Assembly: GCA_025331445.1 (NCBI GenBank)
Contig: JAIWNE010000214.1
Span: forward strand, 1 to 30,863
Length of the DNA: 30,863 bases
Source of the DNA: Blakeslea trispora
Lineage: Eukaryota > Mucoromycota > Mucoromycetes > Mucorales > Choanephoraceae
Reading direction: 5' to 3'
Part shown: piece by piece, positions 9,905-20,513 of the stretch
Numbering within the stretch: the stretch's first letter is position 1
How the letters are laid out: the number at the start of each line of letters is the position of its first letter
Notes under the pieces: generated by a model
The model's database searches: none
What the model saw: the letters and a program-made list of their open reading frames with translations, nothing else
Told to the model about the DNA's origin: nothing
Program-made: the position numbers and the translations under genes

Positions 9905-11560
9905 ATGTCAAACACTAGATTACGCTTAAACACAAGTCAAAAGGTCAAGATCCTAGACGAGTATTGTAGATATTTGTGTGTGAGAGAATAAAGGAAAAAC
10001 AAGAAAGTACTTTGTTAATCTCTTTATTCTTAAAAAGTGGAATAATGTTTCTAAACTAAATAATACAGTGGTTTTTATACAATTTCTAAAGTCTGTGTCT
10101 ACTCGAATGTGAATGGATTTTACTAATCCTTATTCTCATAAAATAAAAGGGAAATAATCTTTATATGACGGTTGAGGTCTTCTTCCAGTGTTCTACCATT
10201 GTCCTGTATTTTTACCGTTCCTGAATACAGTTGGATTAGGACTTTAAATCTGGGATGGCTTGATTTGGAACTTGTGTAATTTTCTCTGTCCTTTTTCTTC
10301 TGAGTAAGCATTTACTGCTCACTTTGTCTTATGTGTATATTAGCTTTCCCTCTTTATATTATGTTGAGCTTCTAGTAGTTTGAGTTGTATATCGTATTTT
10401 AAATAAGCGATTCTTTTATTTGATATCATTTTCAGTATCTACTTTTATTTATCATATGGTGAAATCATCACAAGTATGCTAAGCGTCAGCTTAAACAGGA
10501 AGAACTCGGAGAATGGGCACAAAAGGAGTTTAAACTTCAACAGCCTGTTCCTCAGCAGACTATTTCTAACATCATCAAGGCTTCAGACAAGATTTATGCT
10601 AAGGCTGATACTGATGACAAGGCCAAAAGCTTGAAGAGTCCTCGCTATCCTGAATTGGATAGCGATGTTGAGAAGTTCATTTCTCAAATAAATGAATCGA
10701 ACTTGCCAATCAACAGGGAGATCATCATGAGGTACGCCAAGAGACAATCTGTTGCAAAGTACCAGATTCCCGAGGGAACTATCAAGTTCTCTCATAGTTG
10801 GCTCACAAAGCTCTTCAACCGAATTGGTGTTAAGAGCAAATTGCTCCACGGCGAGTCTGCTTCTGTCGACATCACTTCCGAGAACATACAGAAGCAACTA
10901 CAAAAGATTGCTGAGCTTCTTGAGCCATACAGTCCTGCCGACATCATGAATTTTGATGAGACAGGACTGTATTATCAGCAACCTACAAGAAGAATCATCA
11001 GTTCCGAGCCTCTTGGGGGATTAAAATGCAGCAAGAACAGGTTGACTGTGGGTTTGCTTTGCAATTCGGATGGCACCTACAAAGGCCATCTAATTGTAAT
11101 TGGTAAGCATAAGCAGCCCTCATGCTTCAAGACCAATGCTCGTTTGCTGAGCATGACAGCTATTGGTAAACGACACCACGTCGAGTACCATAGCTCGCCC
11201 AACGCTTGGATAACTTCTGCCATCCTCACTGGCTACATCAAGTCGCTTGGTGTAGCCTTTGGAAGGCAGGACAGAAAAATTGTCTTGCTTCTGGGCAATG
11301 CCTCTGTACACAAAATCGATGTGCCATTAGAGAACATCCTGCTGGTTTTCTTGCCTGCCAACACCATCAGCAAGCTGCAAGCACTTAATGCAGGTAAGCT
11401 TTTCTATCTACTACATGTGAAGACAAACTAATATTTGGGAGTAATATCATAGGTATAATTGCAAACTTCAAGGCACACTTCCGCAATAAGCAGTATGAGC
11501 GTGCCTTGAACTTGCATAGCATAGGTAACTTGAGCGAGAAGTTGTAAAAGATGAACCAAG
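9905..11560 (+). pseudogene. Pogo-family DDE transposase, interrupted, one intron, catalytic residues lost
   Basis: ATG 9905 starts the frame MSNTRLRLNTSQKVKILDEYCR, the first helices of a pogo/CENP-B-type HTH. It is broken by an insert (about 9965-10462) and resumes HHKYAKRQLKQEELGEWAQK, then TISNIIKAS. The CENP-B-like second HTH follows (REIIMRYAKRQSV, FSHSWLTKLFNRIGVKSK). The DDE domain begins at NFDETGLYY (about 10949). The second catalytic position reads LLLGNASVHK, where the family has LLDN, and the third reads KLQALNAG where the family has PLDxG. Thus the second and third Asp are replaced by Gly and Asn. A 59-nt intron (11394-11452, GTAAGC...ATAG, branch ACTAAT) joins GCAG to GTATAATTGC so that A-G-I-I-A-N-F reads through. 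After it the frame meets TAA at about 11545 and then the GGGCC-rich array. Confidence 0.8.
9965..10462 (-). mobile_element. About 0.5-kb insertion in the pogo HTH, possibly a minus-strand solo LTR
   Basis: Coding similarity stops after EYCR (about 9965) and resumes at HHKYAKRQ (10466). Between them, the minus strand has a TATA box (TGTATAAAAACC, about 10080), then AATAAAG about 50-60 bases further, and ends TCTCTCACACACA, an LTR-like order. Plus-strand sequence TGTAGATATTTG at 9965 has a partial inverse (GTATCTAC, 10435-10442) at the far side. No clean target duplication was found, so the borders are uncertain by some 20 bases. A 62-codon minus frame (10311-10123) resembles nothing I recognise. 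Confidence 0.4.
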
Positions 11561-11581
11561 TACACACTACGGCTCAAGCGG

Positions 11582-11731
11582 GTGGGCTGATGGCCCAAAA
11601 ATTGGGCCCTACAGCCCAATCGGTCTACTAACAAATCGAATGGGCTAAAATTCGTTTAGCCCCATTTTGTTTGCAGTAAAATGGGCCATCGGCAATGGGC
11701 CGATGGCCCAATTTTGGTAGATTGGCCCATT
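11582..11731. repeat. Array of alternately oriented GGGCC/GGCCC motifs with hairpins
   Basis: About ten copies of TGGGC(C/T) or its inverse lie in 150 bases of otherwise AT-rich DNA. One pair forms a hairpin with 12-bp arms (TGGGCCATCGGC at 11682-11693, its inverse at 11699-11710, loop AATGG). Another pair forms CCCATTTT (11661-11668) and AAAATGGG (11678-11685). The array begins where the pogo reading fades, so it is probably a small foldback or MITE-like insertion. I found no target duplication. Confidence 0.5.
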
Positions 11732-11985
11732 TTTTGACTGCTTAAAAACATTAGTATACCGCTTTGAAGGCCAATGATGATCGCTTATATAATTGAAGTG
11801 GAGCTTCAGCATCAAATGAAAATGCAAACATTAAAGAGGTTTAAATGATCATGTTCTATGTGGATAAATAATAAACAGACTAATGGTTTGTCAGTATTCC
11901 TTTAAGTAAGCTTGAATACTACTGGATCATCTAGTATTACAGGCCAATCATGTTCGTTACATTGCGTCTTTTTTTATAATTGTAG

Positions 11986-12243
11986 GCAAATCAGGCTTTT
12001 TTAATTTTATTAATTTGGATCAAATAAATGCTATATATGGATTTTTCTTTAGGCTGATTTGTAGCTCAGATGTCCTTTTTTGTAACAGGGATGCTGCATC
12101 AGGTGTATTTAGATTGATTGGTATGCTTGGCTTTGATATAGGTACCTTTTGGGATCATAAGAAGCAGTATAGGAAGCAGAAATGGGCTAATTTCCATGAC
12201 TAGAGTCTTCAGTAAGCACATTAATCGCTTTGGAGTAGCTGCG
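11986..12243 (+). repeat. Dispersed repeat, copy 1 (inverted partner at 23658-23917)
   Basis: From GCAAATCAGGC to GTAGCTGCG this stretch matches the reverse complement of 23658-23917 along its whole length, at close to nine in ten positions by eye and with almost no gaps. The best block is TTATTAATTTGGATCAAATA (12008-12027), which is identical in both. A 62-codon frame inside copy 1 (12015-12203) is broken by stops in copy 2, so coding is unlikely. Sequence outside the borders does not match well. Confidence 0.75.
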
Positions 12244-15237
12244 TGTGGTGATCTGAGCACATTTAAGTCTCAACAATGACAATAAGGTAACATGTAAACC
12301 AAATAAGTCATAAGGATAATAACATCAGACATAATGAAATCAATCCCTGTAAATCCTTACTAAATAAAGCATCTGAAGTAAAGTCAATAAGGTTCTCAAT
12401 ATACAGAATCCGACTCAATCACTCCATAACATTATTCATCTGATTAAGTCATATAAAGACAAGTAAATGATGAGAGTGATGTAATCATGTAGACTAAGTA
12501 CACTAATTTAGTACAAGCTGTAAATAACTGTGACATGTATATATAGTAGTTGTAGTGATAACTTATGAAACTCTTCTTCCAATCTTAACAAGAAATAAAA
12601 CACTACAAACATTCTCAAAGTACTTTCTTTGTCTGACTCTATTCTTCTTTAACACGTTTATATCACTACAACCCCCTAAAACACCACCACAGCGCAGAGG
12701 AGTTCTAAAAAACCCAGCATTTGAGTCTAGGATAAAATAAGTGAGTTTAGACTCACTTTGCTTTTGAAGGTTAGCTATACAGAGAGAATAAATGATGAAA
12801 GGGAAGGTTTTTTTTGTCAAAGTGTGATATAAAGGGTAATGGGAGGTTAGTTTTCGAGTTTGAAGCTGATCCGAGGAGATGAGTTGATCTCGGTTTTTTT
12901 ACATGTCAAAGGCCATAAAATAAGTAAAACCACCAAGAAAAATAATCTGTGGGAAAGAGATTTGGCTAAAAAGAGAAAAAAAAATAGCAGTAAAAATGAA
13001 GAGACAATCAAATGGGGGGATTGATTTCAGATTTTATGCAGAAAATATGTACAAAAATGGTAAATGGGGGATAGGCCAAGTGAGGTGAAACAATCTGTGC
13101 AAAAAAATAGAGAGTATATATGCAAATTTATTTAAAAGGTAAAGAAGAAGTATTTGGAAGGGGATTTCTTGAGATTAACTCAGATATTTCATAAGAAAAA
13201 GGCAGCAGACTGAAAGAGAAGAAAAAGAAGCATAGGCCATTAAACTTATACAGCCAAAGGTTAAGGAGCCAATTTTTAATTTTTTGTGTAATCACAACAA
13301 GGTGTGGAAAGCTAAAGAAGTATATAAAATGGTTGTGAAATCAAATAATAAGGATAAAGGAAGATATGAGTGTTCTTATTTTTTTAATTTTTAATATAGT
13401 AGTACAAAAAAGTTACGATCGTGACTGAATGTCGATCTTGAGATCTCTCATCACCATCACTGAAGCAACATGAGCACATGGAGAAGGACCCGTTATTGCT
13501 GTAAGTGTCTATAAGGCAAACAATATTTGGTAAAATGAATAACAGACATTCCAGCAGCTAAATAGATAAAAAAACTACTATCATTTCTACATAAAGTGAG
13601 ATTATATAGGATGGACTAAGTCAAGTTGCCATTCATGGGCGAAAATGAAGCATAAATAAGATGGAAAAGTCTGATGTAGGTGTGAGACTAGAAACGGCAA
13701 GTTAGAGAGACGTCTGAAAAGGAAGAAAGAATTATATGTAAATTAAAAGGTAGTCAAAAGGAAAAAATAAAATAAAAAGAGAACTGATTCCAATTCCTAT
13801 CAAATCGCTAATTTATCTTTTGCTAATGACTCTCACTAAATAAGGATGAAATGTTTGATAGTCTTTTTCAAAAACTGTTAGTGTCATATATTAGAATTCA
13901 ATTTTGAGACTAAGCGAAATCAACAGTATAAACAAACAGTTACAAAGCCTTTGAAATAGATATTGGACTTAATGGTGAAATAGAATCACTTGTTGAGAAG
14001 TCGGTGGAAAGGAACAGAGAGATTAATTGTAGACTCTAAAAGAGTAATCCATTTTCTTCTTTTATCAAGACAATGATAGTTGTACATGTTTATCGTAATA
14101 AAGTATCAGCAACAATCATCAACATTTTCGGTCAATGCTAGCAACAATCCAACACTCGCTTTTCAGATAGATCCATCATAATACGTTTTTATTTCCAAAA
14201 TGATAAAAAAAATAGTCCAACTAGCTTTCAATGCAATCCGCCTCATAGATGCTTACCTTTCAAAAAATATGATACTCTCTGAAGAACCTTTGATCATCCA
14301 AAGTGCCGTTGATATGTAACTTGAATTGATTCTTTTAACGGAAATGATGTTGACAATGATGGCATCTTTCTTTGAATAAAACCCCCAACTTTTACTAATA
14401 ACTTTACCTCTTGATTCCATTTTGTCATTCATAGGATTGATCTCCAGTAAATCAGATGTAAATTCGGCTAAGTATTGTTGTTTGGAGAGTGAAAGTATTG
14501 TCTTCAATAAACTGAAGTGATAGAAGCAGTTACCATAAGTTGAAGGTGCATTCCGAATGTTTAGGTTGATTCAATCAGAAATGATAATGACTCCATACTA
14601 CCTTCAAAGGTTTATATGTGAGTCAGGTAATCAATCGTAGAATGGAACAATACCTTACCATGCTTCAAAGATCCATTGGGCTTCATCATAAAATAATTAT
14701 TTAACAGTGAGACTAATACATTATATACTTTCATAATATGTTAGATTATAAAGCCATATATAATGCCATCGAGTTGCCTACCTTTGCTTCATATTAAACG
14801 CGATTAAAAGAAGTCTCATGTTAGTGTAATCATCTCCATTACTGATAATTTCGAAAATGGTGTAATTATTGATCCTTTTCAAGTGATTTAGTTATAGCGT
14901 GTTTAAAAAACTGCATTGTCTGCTTTGTGATGGTAAGATGAGTGACTGTATAATAAAGACTTGAGCTGCCCAAATTGATCGTGAACAAACCTAAAAGTAA
15001 GCCGCTTTCTAGACAGATAAAAGAACGGATAAGTTAGCGATCATGTTGAATGACTAGAATAAATCACCTTAAGCTAGAAAGAAAATATCGTCGAGATTCA
15101 GGAAAAAAAAAGGGTGTAGTAATCAATAGAGTGAAGAAAAAAAAAGGCGAGAAAAAAAGAAAGAAATCAGAAGAGAGAGAGTAATGTCACCCCCATAAAT
15201 AACACGGAACTTTGGGGGGCAATTTACTTTTAGAGTA
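12244..15237. other. Long gene-free stretch
   Basis: There is no reading frame with a recognisable domain in about 3 kb of AT-rich DNA. An 84-codon minus frame (14507-14253) is the longest of note and I do not recognise it. TGTATATATAG (about 12536) with AATAAAAC (about 12594) is LTR-like. AAGTGAGT-TTAG-ACTCACTT (12739-12758) is a short palindrome. Purine-rich A/G runs occur at 15100-15180. TTTGGGGGGCAA (15211-15222) resembles the polypurine tract of element A, but no LTR is evident before the LINE duplication. Confidence 0.5.
12549..12672. repeat. Perfect 12-bp inverted repeat flanking 100 bp
   Basis: GTTGTAGTGATA (12549-12560) is the exact reverse complement of TATCACTACAAC (12661-12672). 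The unit could be read as a TGTAGTGATA...TATCACTACA mini-LTR or as a foldback, but there is no target duplication (GTAGT left, ACCCC right). A self-primer reading like that of element B is unlikely, because the TATA box (12538) is too close to the first arm. Confidence 0.45.
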
Positions 15238-15250
15238 TGTCAGCTATCTT

Positions 15251-15261
15251 TTTTTTTTTTT
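15251..15261 (-). other. Poly(A) tail of the LINE
   Basis: An uninterrupted T-run on the plus strand (15249-15261) is the A-tail of the minus-strand LINE. Its first two T's cannot be told apart from the target duplication. The AATAAA-type signal lies about 13 bases before the tail. Confidence 0.85.
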
Positions 15262-15347
15262 GTATGAGTTAATTTATTGAAGAAAATTAAACCATGAAAA
15301 AGTCACACGTCATATTGAGAGGTGTGCTTTGGTATGAAGACAGTTAT

Positions 15348-18300
15348 TTACAATAGTTTCTGCACCTTGATAAGGACCGAGGGCAGGGAAAAAGGGACGT
15401 CGTTGATGACGCTAGACCAGTGGGCTTGCCAAATGGCCAGAGTTGTTGCAGCGCAAGTGGTGAAAAGGGTAGCGGGCGAGATATAATCGTATTCAGCGAA
15501 TCTGTGTATAACATTGAGGACGTCGGCTGGTTCAAATCTGAGGTAAGGAGCTTGGCGTGAGAGAACTTCAGACCAGACTGCCCATTTCAAAGGACATTCT
15601 ACCAGTAGGTGGGAGGGAGATTCTTGGCTAGCATGACAGAAAAAGCATGTATCCGAAGAATCCGGACGGAAAAGGGAAATAGCCTGTTGGCTAAGAATTT
15701 TGTGGTGAATGACCCTGTACCAGAAGGTGCGGGTGTCGGGTCTAATAGGCAGATGCCAAAACCGTGTCCATTGAATAGGACGCAAGGTGGAGAAGGAATG
15801 AGAGTGAGGGAGAGTGATGTTCAAAACAAGTTTTCTGAATACTCGATTCGGAGCACTCCAAGCAAAAGAGCCAACGCAGTGTTGGATGAAAGGGGATTCA
15901 TCGATAACACCGAGAGCGGTAGGCGGTGTGACTAGAATCTGGGAGAAACTATGCGAGTATGGCAAAGAGTTGTCAACTATCAAGTCCTTCCATAATCGAG
16001 CTGAGAGGTATGGAAATCGGGGCCGGTCGCTACGGGTGAGTGGGCGGAAACAACGACGAATAGGATCAAACATAAAGAAATCGCCCACAAGGAGAATGTG
16101 CGGTCTGCGAGCTAAAATCCAGTGATCGGCTGGGACTTCTGTGAACAGCGATTGGAGAGGCAAGCAGGCTAGGGTGGCAGGAGTGCACGTCGTATCAGCG
16201 AGATCGATGTTTTTGAGGACAAAATCCAGAGTCTGGAAGAGAGAGGGCATAATAGACCCATACTCCAGAGAGACGCTCGATCGAAGCGAGGGGAAGAAAC
16301 AAGACAAAAGTGTTGGAGGCCCTTTGCTAAAGAAACGACGGATGGTGTGCTGCAGATACTGTTGACACAACGATGAATTGGCCGAAGGTTGGAGAATCAA
16401 TTTAGACCAGCGTGATACCAGGCAGTGTTGTTGGACCTGAGGATCCAGTAAGCCGAGTCCTCCTTCATCTCTCGCCGCACAAAATTGGGCGTAACGAAAG
16501 CCGGGTTTGATGCCTCGATTAACAAACTGATAGAGGATGGATCTCAAACGTCGAAAGAAAACCTGTGGGAGGGTAACCACACGGAGCGTATGCCATAGTT
16601 TGGCCAGAATAACCGAATTGGCGATCACCACCCGACCCCGCAATGAGAGGTTTCGTTGAGAGAACAACTCGCATTGGCTACGAACTGATGTAAGGAGTTT
16701 TTCTTCAAACCATTGACGCTGTCTTATAGAATGAATGACAGGGAAACCAAGGTAGCGTAATGCTACATTAGACGTCCTATCATGCCATGTATGTATCGAT
16801 TGGTTCTCGAGGACAGACTTTAAAGGGTTATCTGGGTGGCCACTCAATGGAAAGGCCTCGGTCTTGGAGATGTTGATCTTGGCATTGGACATCTTCCCAT
16901 AGTTCCATAAATGGAAGTTGAGGCGGTCGAGATCCGCAGGAGAGGAAAGAAAGACGCAAACATCATCCGCATAAGCCAGAAGTTTAACTGATGGAGGGGT
17001 GGCTATCGGAGGGATAACCGAAAGCATCTCAAAGACAAATCCGTTCATCAGGTTATCTTGTAATATGTGGGCTAGTAGAGGCTCCAAAGCCAGGTTGAAC
17101 AGAAGAGGGGAAAGTGGATCACCTTGACGGAGACCGCGAGATTGGCAGATGGTGTTCGTGAAGTGACCATTGATATTAACATGAACCTTGTTGCCAAAGA
17201 ACAAACTAACGAGACTCTGTGCAAAGACAGGCGGGAAATTATAAGCAAGCAGGACTTTATGCAAGTACTGCGGATGGACACGGTCGTAAGCCTTTTCTTG
17301 ATCAAGGAGTAGCGCAACATCGACCCGACGGTCCCGTCTGGCCTGATCCATCATCAAGGAAAGTAGCAAACCATTCTCAGCGATGAATCTGCCAGGCATA
17401 AAGCCAGTCTGAAATCGATTGACCAAACTTCCAACTACGTCCTTCATACGGTTGTTTATGATGCGAGTGAAGATCTTTGCGTCACAGTTGATGAGAGAGA
17501 TAGGCCGCCAATTTTGCAGAAGAGTCAGATCCCCTTTCTTTTGCAACAAGCGAACCCTTAAATCCTGCCAACTACTAGGAAAAGTATTCTGTAACAAAGC
17601 CTGGTTAAACACCTCGACGACCAGATCCTGCAGTGGAGGATAGCGGAAGAGATGATGTAGAAATGCATAGCCAATACCGTCAGAACCTGGGCTACTTTGC
17701 TTTTGCACCACTGGGGCTGTAGCCGCAATGATTTCGTCAATTGTGATAGGTGCCATCAGTGAGGAATGGCAGGAATCGTCAAGTTTGGGTAGATGCCTTA
17801 GCGAAGCAAGGTAACCATCCAACTCTATTTCATCGACTGGGTCAGTGGAGAATAATGAAGAATAAAAATCCTCTGTCGTGGTCAACATCGAGTGAATCTC
17901 GGATGAAGGCGCAACAGATGTGTTAGACCGTAAAGCTGTGACGTTTTGAGAGACAGTTCTCTTCTGGACTGCTTGTTTGAGATATCTCACTGCATTTTCA
18001 CCCTTCTCTCTCCAGCGAGTGTTGGAACGGAGTGCTAACAAGTCGGTCAACTCAGCCTGAATATGAGCAATGGGCCTGTCAAAGGCGGGCAAACGACGTA
18101 GTTTTATCTCTGGTGGCGGTTTGCTACGTAGAAAGCTATTACGTTCACTCTGAAGTTGCCGAAGACGCCTTTTGCGCCAGGACGTATGGGTCGCTGCAAA
18201 CCCTTGGTAATACGCTTAAATGCCTGCTTGATGAAATCCCATCTGTCCTGCGGACTCGTTTTCTCCGTGTGCGAACGCGCAATGATAGGTGGCAGAGATT

Positions 18301-19105
18301 GAAGTAGATGATGCATATACTGTGGATTGCGAAGCAGTAAAAGATTAGCTCTCCATAAACCGGGGCCCAAGGATGAAGTGCCTAGACTGCAACACGTACT
18401 CAAAAGAGAGTGATCGGTCCACTGAGGATTTATTAGATGGATATCGCTTGACATAATGCGGGACTGTAATTCGTTGCTCAGAAAGATATAATCAATAGTC
18501 GATTGAATGGAATTATTTCGGCGAAATGTTGGAAGCTCATGCAAATCCGACAATTCCAGAGCATTGGTAAAGCAATCGTCTAAGAAAGTGACCCAATCAA
18601 TTGACGTGGCAGAAGAGAGGGATCGACGGAGGTAAGAATAGTTGAAGTCCCCTACAATAAAAAGACGTTCCATATTAATATCTATATCTGCTCCTTGAAG
18701 TTGAGAAAGAATATTGGAAAAGAATTGTTGACGGTCCTGGCCAGATGATGCCGGTGCGTACAACACAAGGACATGGAAAGGGATAAAACTGTTGTTTGGA
18801 TGTGTCACTCTACTGAGTATTGCACGACTCATAGAGGAAAACAAGTTTTCGGAAAGTACAAACGAGGGAGAGAAGGAGACGAGGCCGCAGTCGTCAGTCC
18901 ATACTGTCTGATGAGCCTGAAACTGGGTGTCAAGAATGAATTGTTTAGAAGGAGAGGCATGGGTTTCCTGTAAGGCAAGTAGGTCGAAATTGAGGGAGCG
19001 AAGGTAGCGGATAAATTGTGATTGTTTGGTGGGGTTGTTGGATTTCACTAGACTGTTGCAGTTTAATGAACCCAAATTGAGTAATAGTTGATTTCTACTA
19101 CTCAT
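15348..19105 (-). pseudogene. LINE ORF2: AP endonuclease, reverse transcriptase, C-terminal CCHC; one frameshift
   Basis: ATG 19105 starts an APE-type endonuclease: LGSLNCNSL, LLALQETHAS (catalytic Glu), LFIVGDFNY, STIDYIFLS, WTDHSLL. The frame shifts at a T-run (A's 18198-18200 on plus). One extra T gives continuous KGFAATHTSWRKRRLRQLQ into the RT frame. From Met 18092: RWREKGENAVRYL, the RT with LLDQEKAYDRV (D264), FMPGRF, SRGLRQGDPLSPLLF and YADD (374-377). A Cys/His cluster CFFCHASQESPSHLLVEC then lies about 85 residues before the end. With the base restored, the length is 1,253 codons. No RNase H domain is seen, so it fits the L1-like clade rather than Tad1. The protein would nick target DNA and reverse-transcribe its own RNA. 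Confidence 0.9.
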
Positions 19106-19106
19106 T

Positions 19107-20497
19107 TTATTGTCTTATTTCATTCTGTTGTCCCCTTCCATCGGACGATGCAGAGTGTGATTCCTGGTGAACAGAATCGGATCTATTGTCATGGGTAAAC
19201 TGCGACGCATCATTGAAGGTGTTGAGAATCTGTTCCTCTTGTATCCCTTCAAACATTTCCTCATCCTCAAAAAGTTTCTCTGCTTTACTCAGGGATTTTA
19301 GATGGATGGGCAATAATTGAGAGTCCAGATCACTAGCTTGGAGTGATGATTGCGTATCAGGGAGGTCTTGGGAGCTGGCCATGGTGGGCTCAGGCACCAT
19401 AGGTGCTGGCTTATTTACAGCGAATGAGGGAACTTTTGGCTCATCTGAACTGTATGAGGATCTCATATTTTGAGAGTCTGCGACACTTTCGCGAACTCTC
19501 TTCCTTTTCGTATGGTGTGTTTTAGTCGCAGGATCAAGGGAGGCGTCATTGGATGGAGAAAAGACAAAAGGCTTAGAGATATCGAATAGACCTTTGGCCT
19601 TCTTAGCAGGGGAAACACGACGAGGACAATTAGCTGCCAAGTGACCTGCTTCATCACAAGTCCAGCATTTGTATTTATTGCGTCTTTGAGGGCAATCGGC
19701 TACTGTATGTCCTCTTGATGACAGTATTTGCAGTACTTAGGCATTTGATTCCAAACTGCATAGAAATCACTGTCCTGCGAATTGTTCCAAGGAATACAAT
19801 GACTTAATGGCTTAAAGCTCTCCATATTTTCGCCTGCGTGAATATTCAGGATGGCATATCCTGTGCAGGTGTATGTCTGAGTTTCTGGTTCAATGAAAAT
19901 CCCAACATCTAAAATTTGTCCATAAGGACTTAAACTCTGTTCCAGACCCTGAAGAAGGTCGACTTCCTTCAAAAAGGGAAGTTTGGACAGGCGAATTCTC
20001 ATGACTTCCATATTGCTGGCTAATGCTCTACAAGGCATAATTATGTCTTGATTATTCATACAAAGACCCTTTTCCAGAAAAAGTTCATAGTCTTTATCGT
20101 TTGGGGGAAAATTAATTTCAGCGAATCTTAAAGAGCCAACCTGTTGAGTCAGCACTCCCACTCTAGTGGGATATTGAAGTGCAACTAACTTAAAGAACTC
20201 TAACTTAGTTTCTTTACGGCCTGACATATCGATAAAAAGACTATTGACGCCATGACCCGGACGCCAGATTTGAGATTTAATGATCTTTTGGGGGAGGACT
20301 GTTTCTGAAGAAACTGATGCTGATGGTGGTGGAGGTGACAGAGCCGTTTTGTGGCCAAGCAGAGACTTGCGTTCGTTGCGTCCCACGATTTGTGACCAGG
20401 ATCTCGACGAAGGTGTTGTGCGTTGTGGTTTATTATTGGGAGGGTTGGGTGCTAAGCCACCCGTTTTGGAATTCGGATCGTTAGCGGAAAGAGCCAT
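19107..20497 (-). pseudogene. LINE ORF1: RNA-binding protein with two CCHC knuckles; one frameshift
   Basis: The frame from ATG 20497 encodes a Pro/Ser-rich N-terminus, a central region with a possible RRM-like fold (MRIRLSKLPFLKEVDLLQGL, then YGQILDVGIFIE and YTCTGYAILNI), then a first knuckle CKYCHQE. There the frame shifts near 19711-19714. One more G gives GHTVADCPQR and a second knuckle CWTCDEAGHLAANC, followed by an acidic, Ser-rich tail to TAA 19107. With the base restored it is 464 codons. Because the element is 5'-truncated three bases upstream, ATG 20497 may not be the original start. ORF1 proteins of L1-like elements coat the RNA as chaperones. ORF2's ATG follows the stop by one base. 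Confidence 0.85.
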
Positions 20498-20513
20498 TGC
20501 TGTCAGCTATCTT

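Larger units (their letters stand above)
15238..20513 (-). mobile_element. L1-like LINE (15251-20500) with 13-bp target duplications
   Basis: TGTCAGCTATCTT occurs at 15238-15250 and 20501-20513, flanking a 5,250-bp minus-strand element. At its 3' end are AATAAA (about 15275), a short gap and a poly(A) of 11-13 bases (T-run 15249-15261) abutting the duplication. The empty site reads CTATCTT/AATATAG on the plus strand, fitting the TT/AA target of L1-type endonucleases, with T's that can pair with poly(A). The 5' end lies only three bases before the ORF1 ATG, so the 5' UTR is absent, a typical 5' truncation. ORF1 and ORF2 each contain one single-base frameshift. Little other decay is seen, so the insertion is young relative to the gypsy copies. 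Confidence 0.9.

Noticed and set aside
12015..12203. 62-codon frame inside repeat copy 1 as a conserved protein
   Set aside because: The inverted copy at 23658-23917 has stops in the equivalent frame and changes are not biased to third positions.
12549..12672. Self-primer pair like that of element B
   Set aside because: The first arm begins only 11 bases after the start of the TATA box, too close to be the RNA 5' end.
14253..14507. 84-codon minus-strand frame as a gene
   Set aside because: No domain, no intron signals, composition as expected in AT-rich DNA; isolated in a gene-free stretch.
15211..15237. Polypurine tract plus LTR start (TTTGGGGGGCAA) suggesting another gypsy end
   Set aside because: Resembles the element A tract, but no pol C-terminus upstream and no TG-starting LTR downstream.
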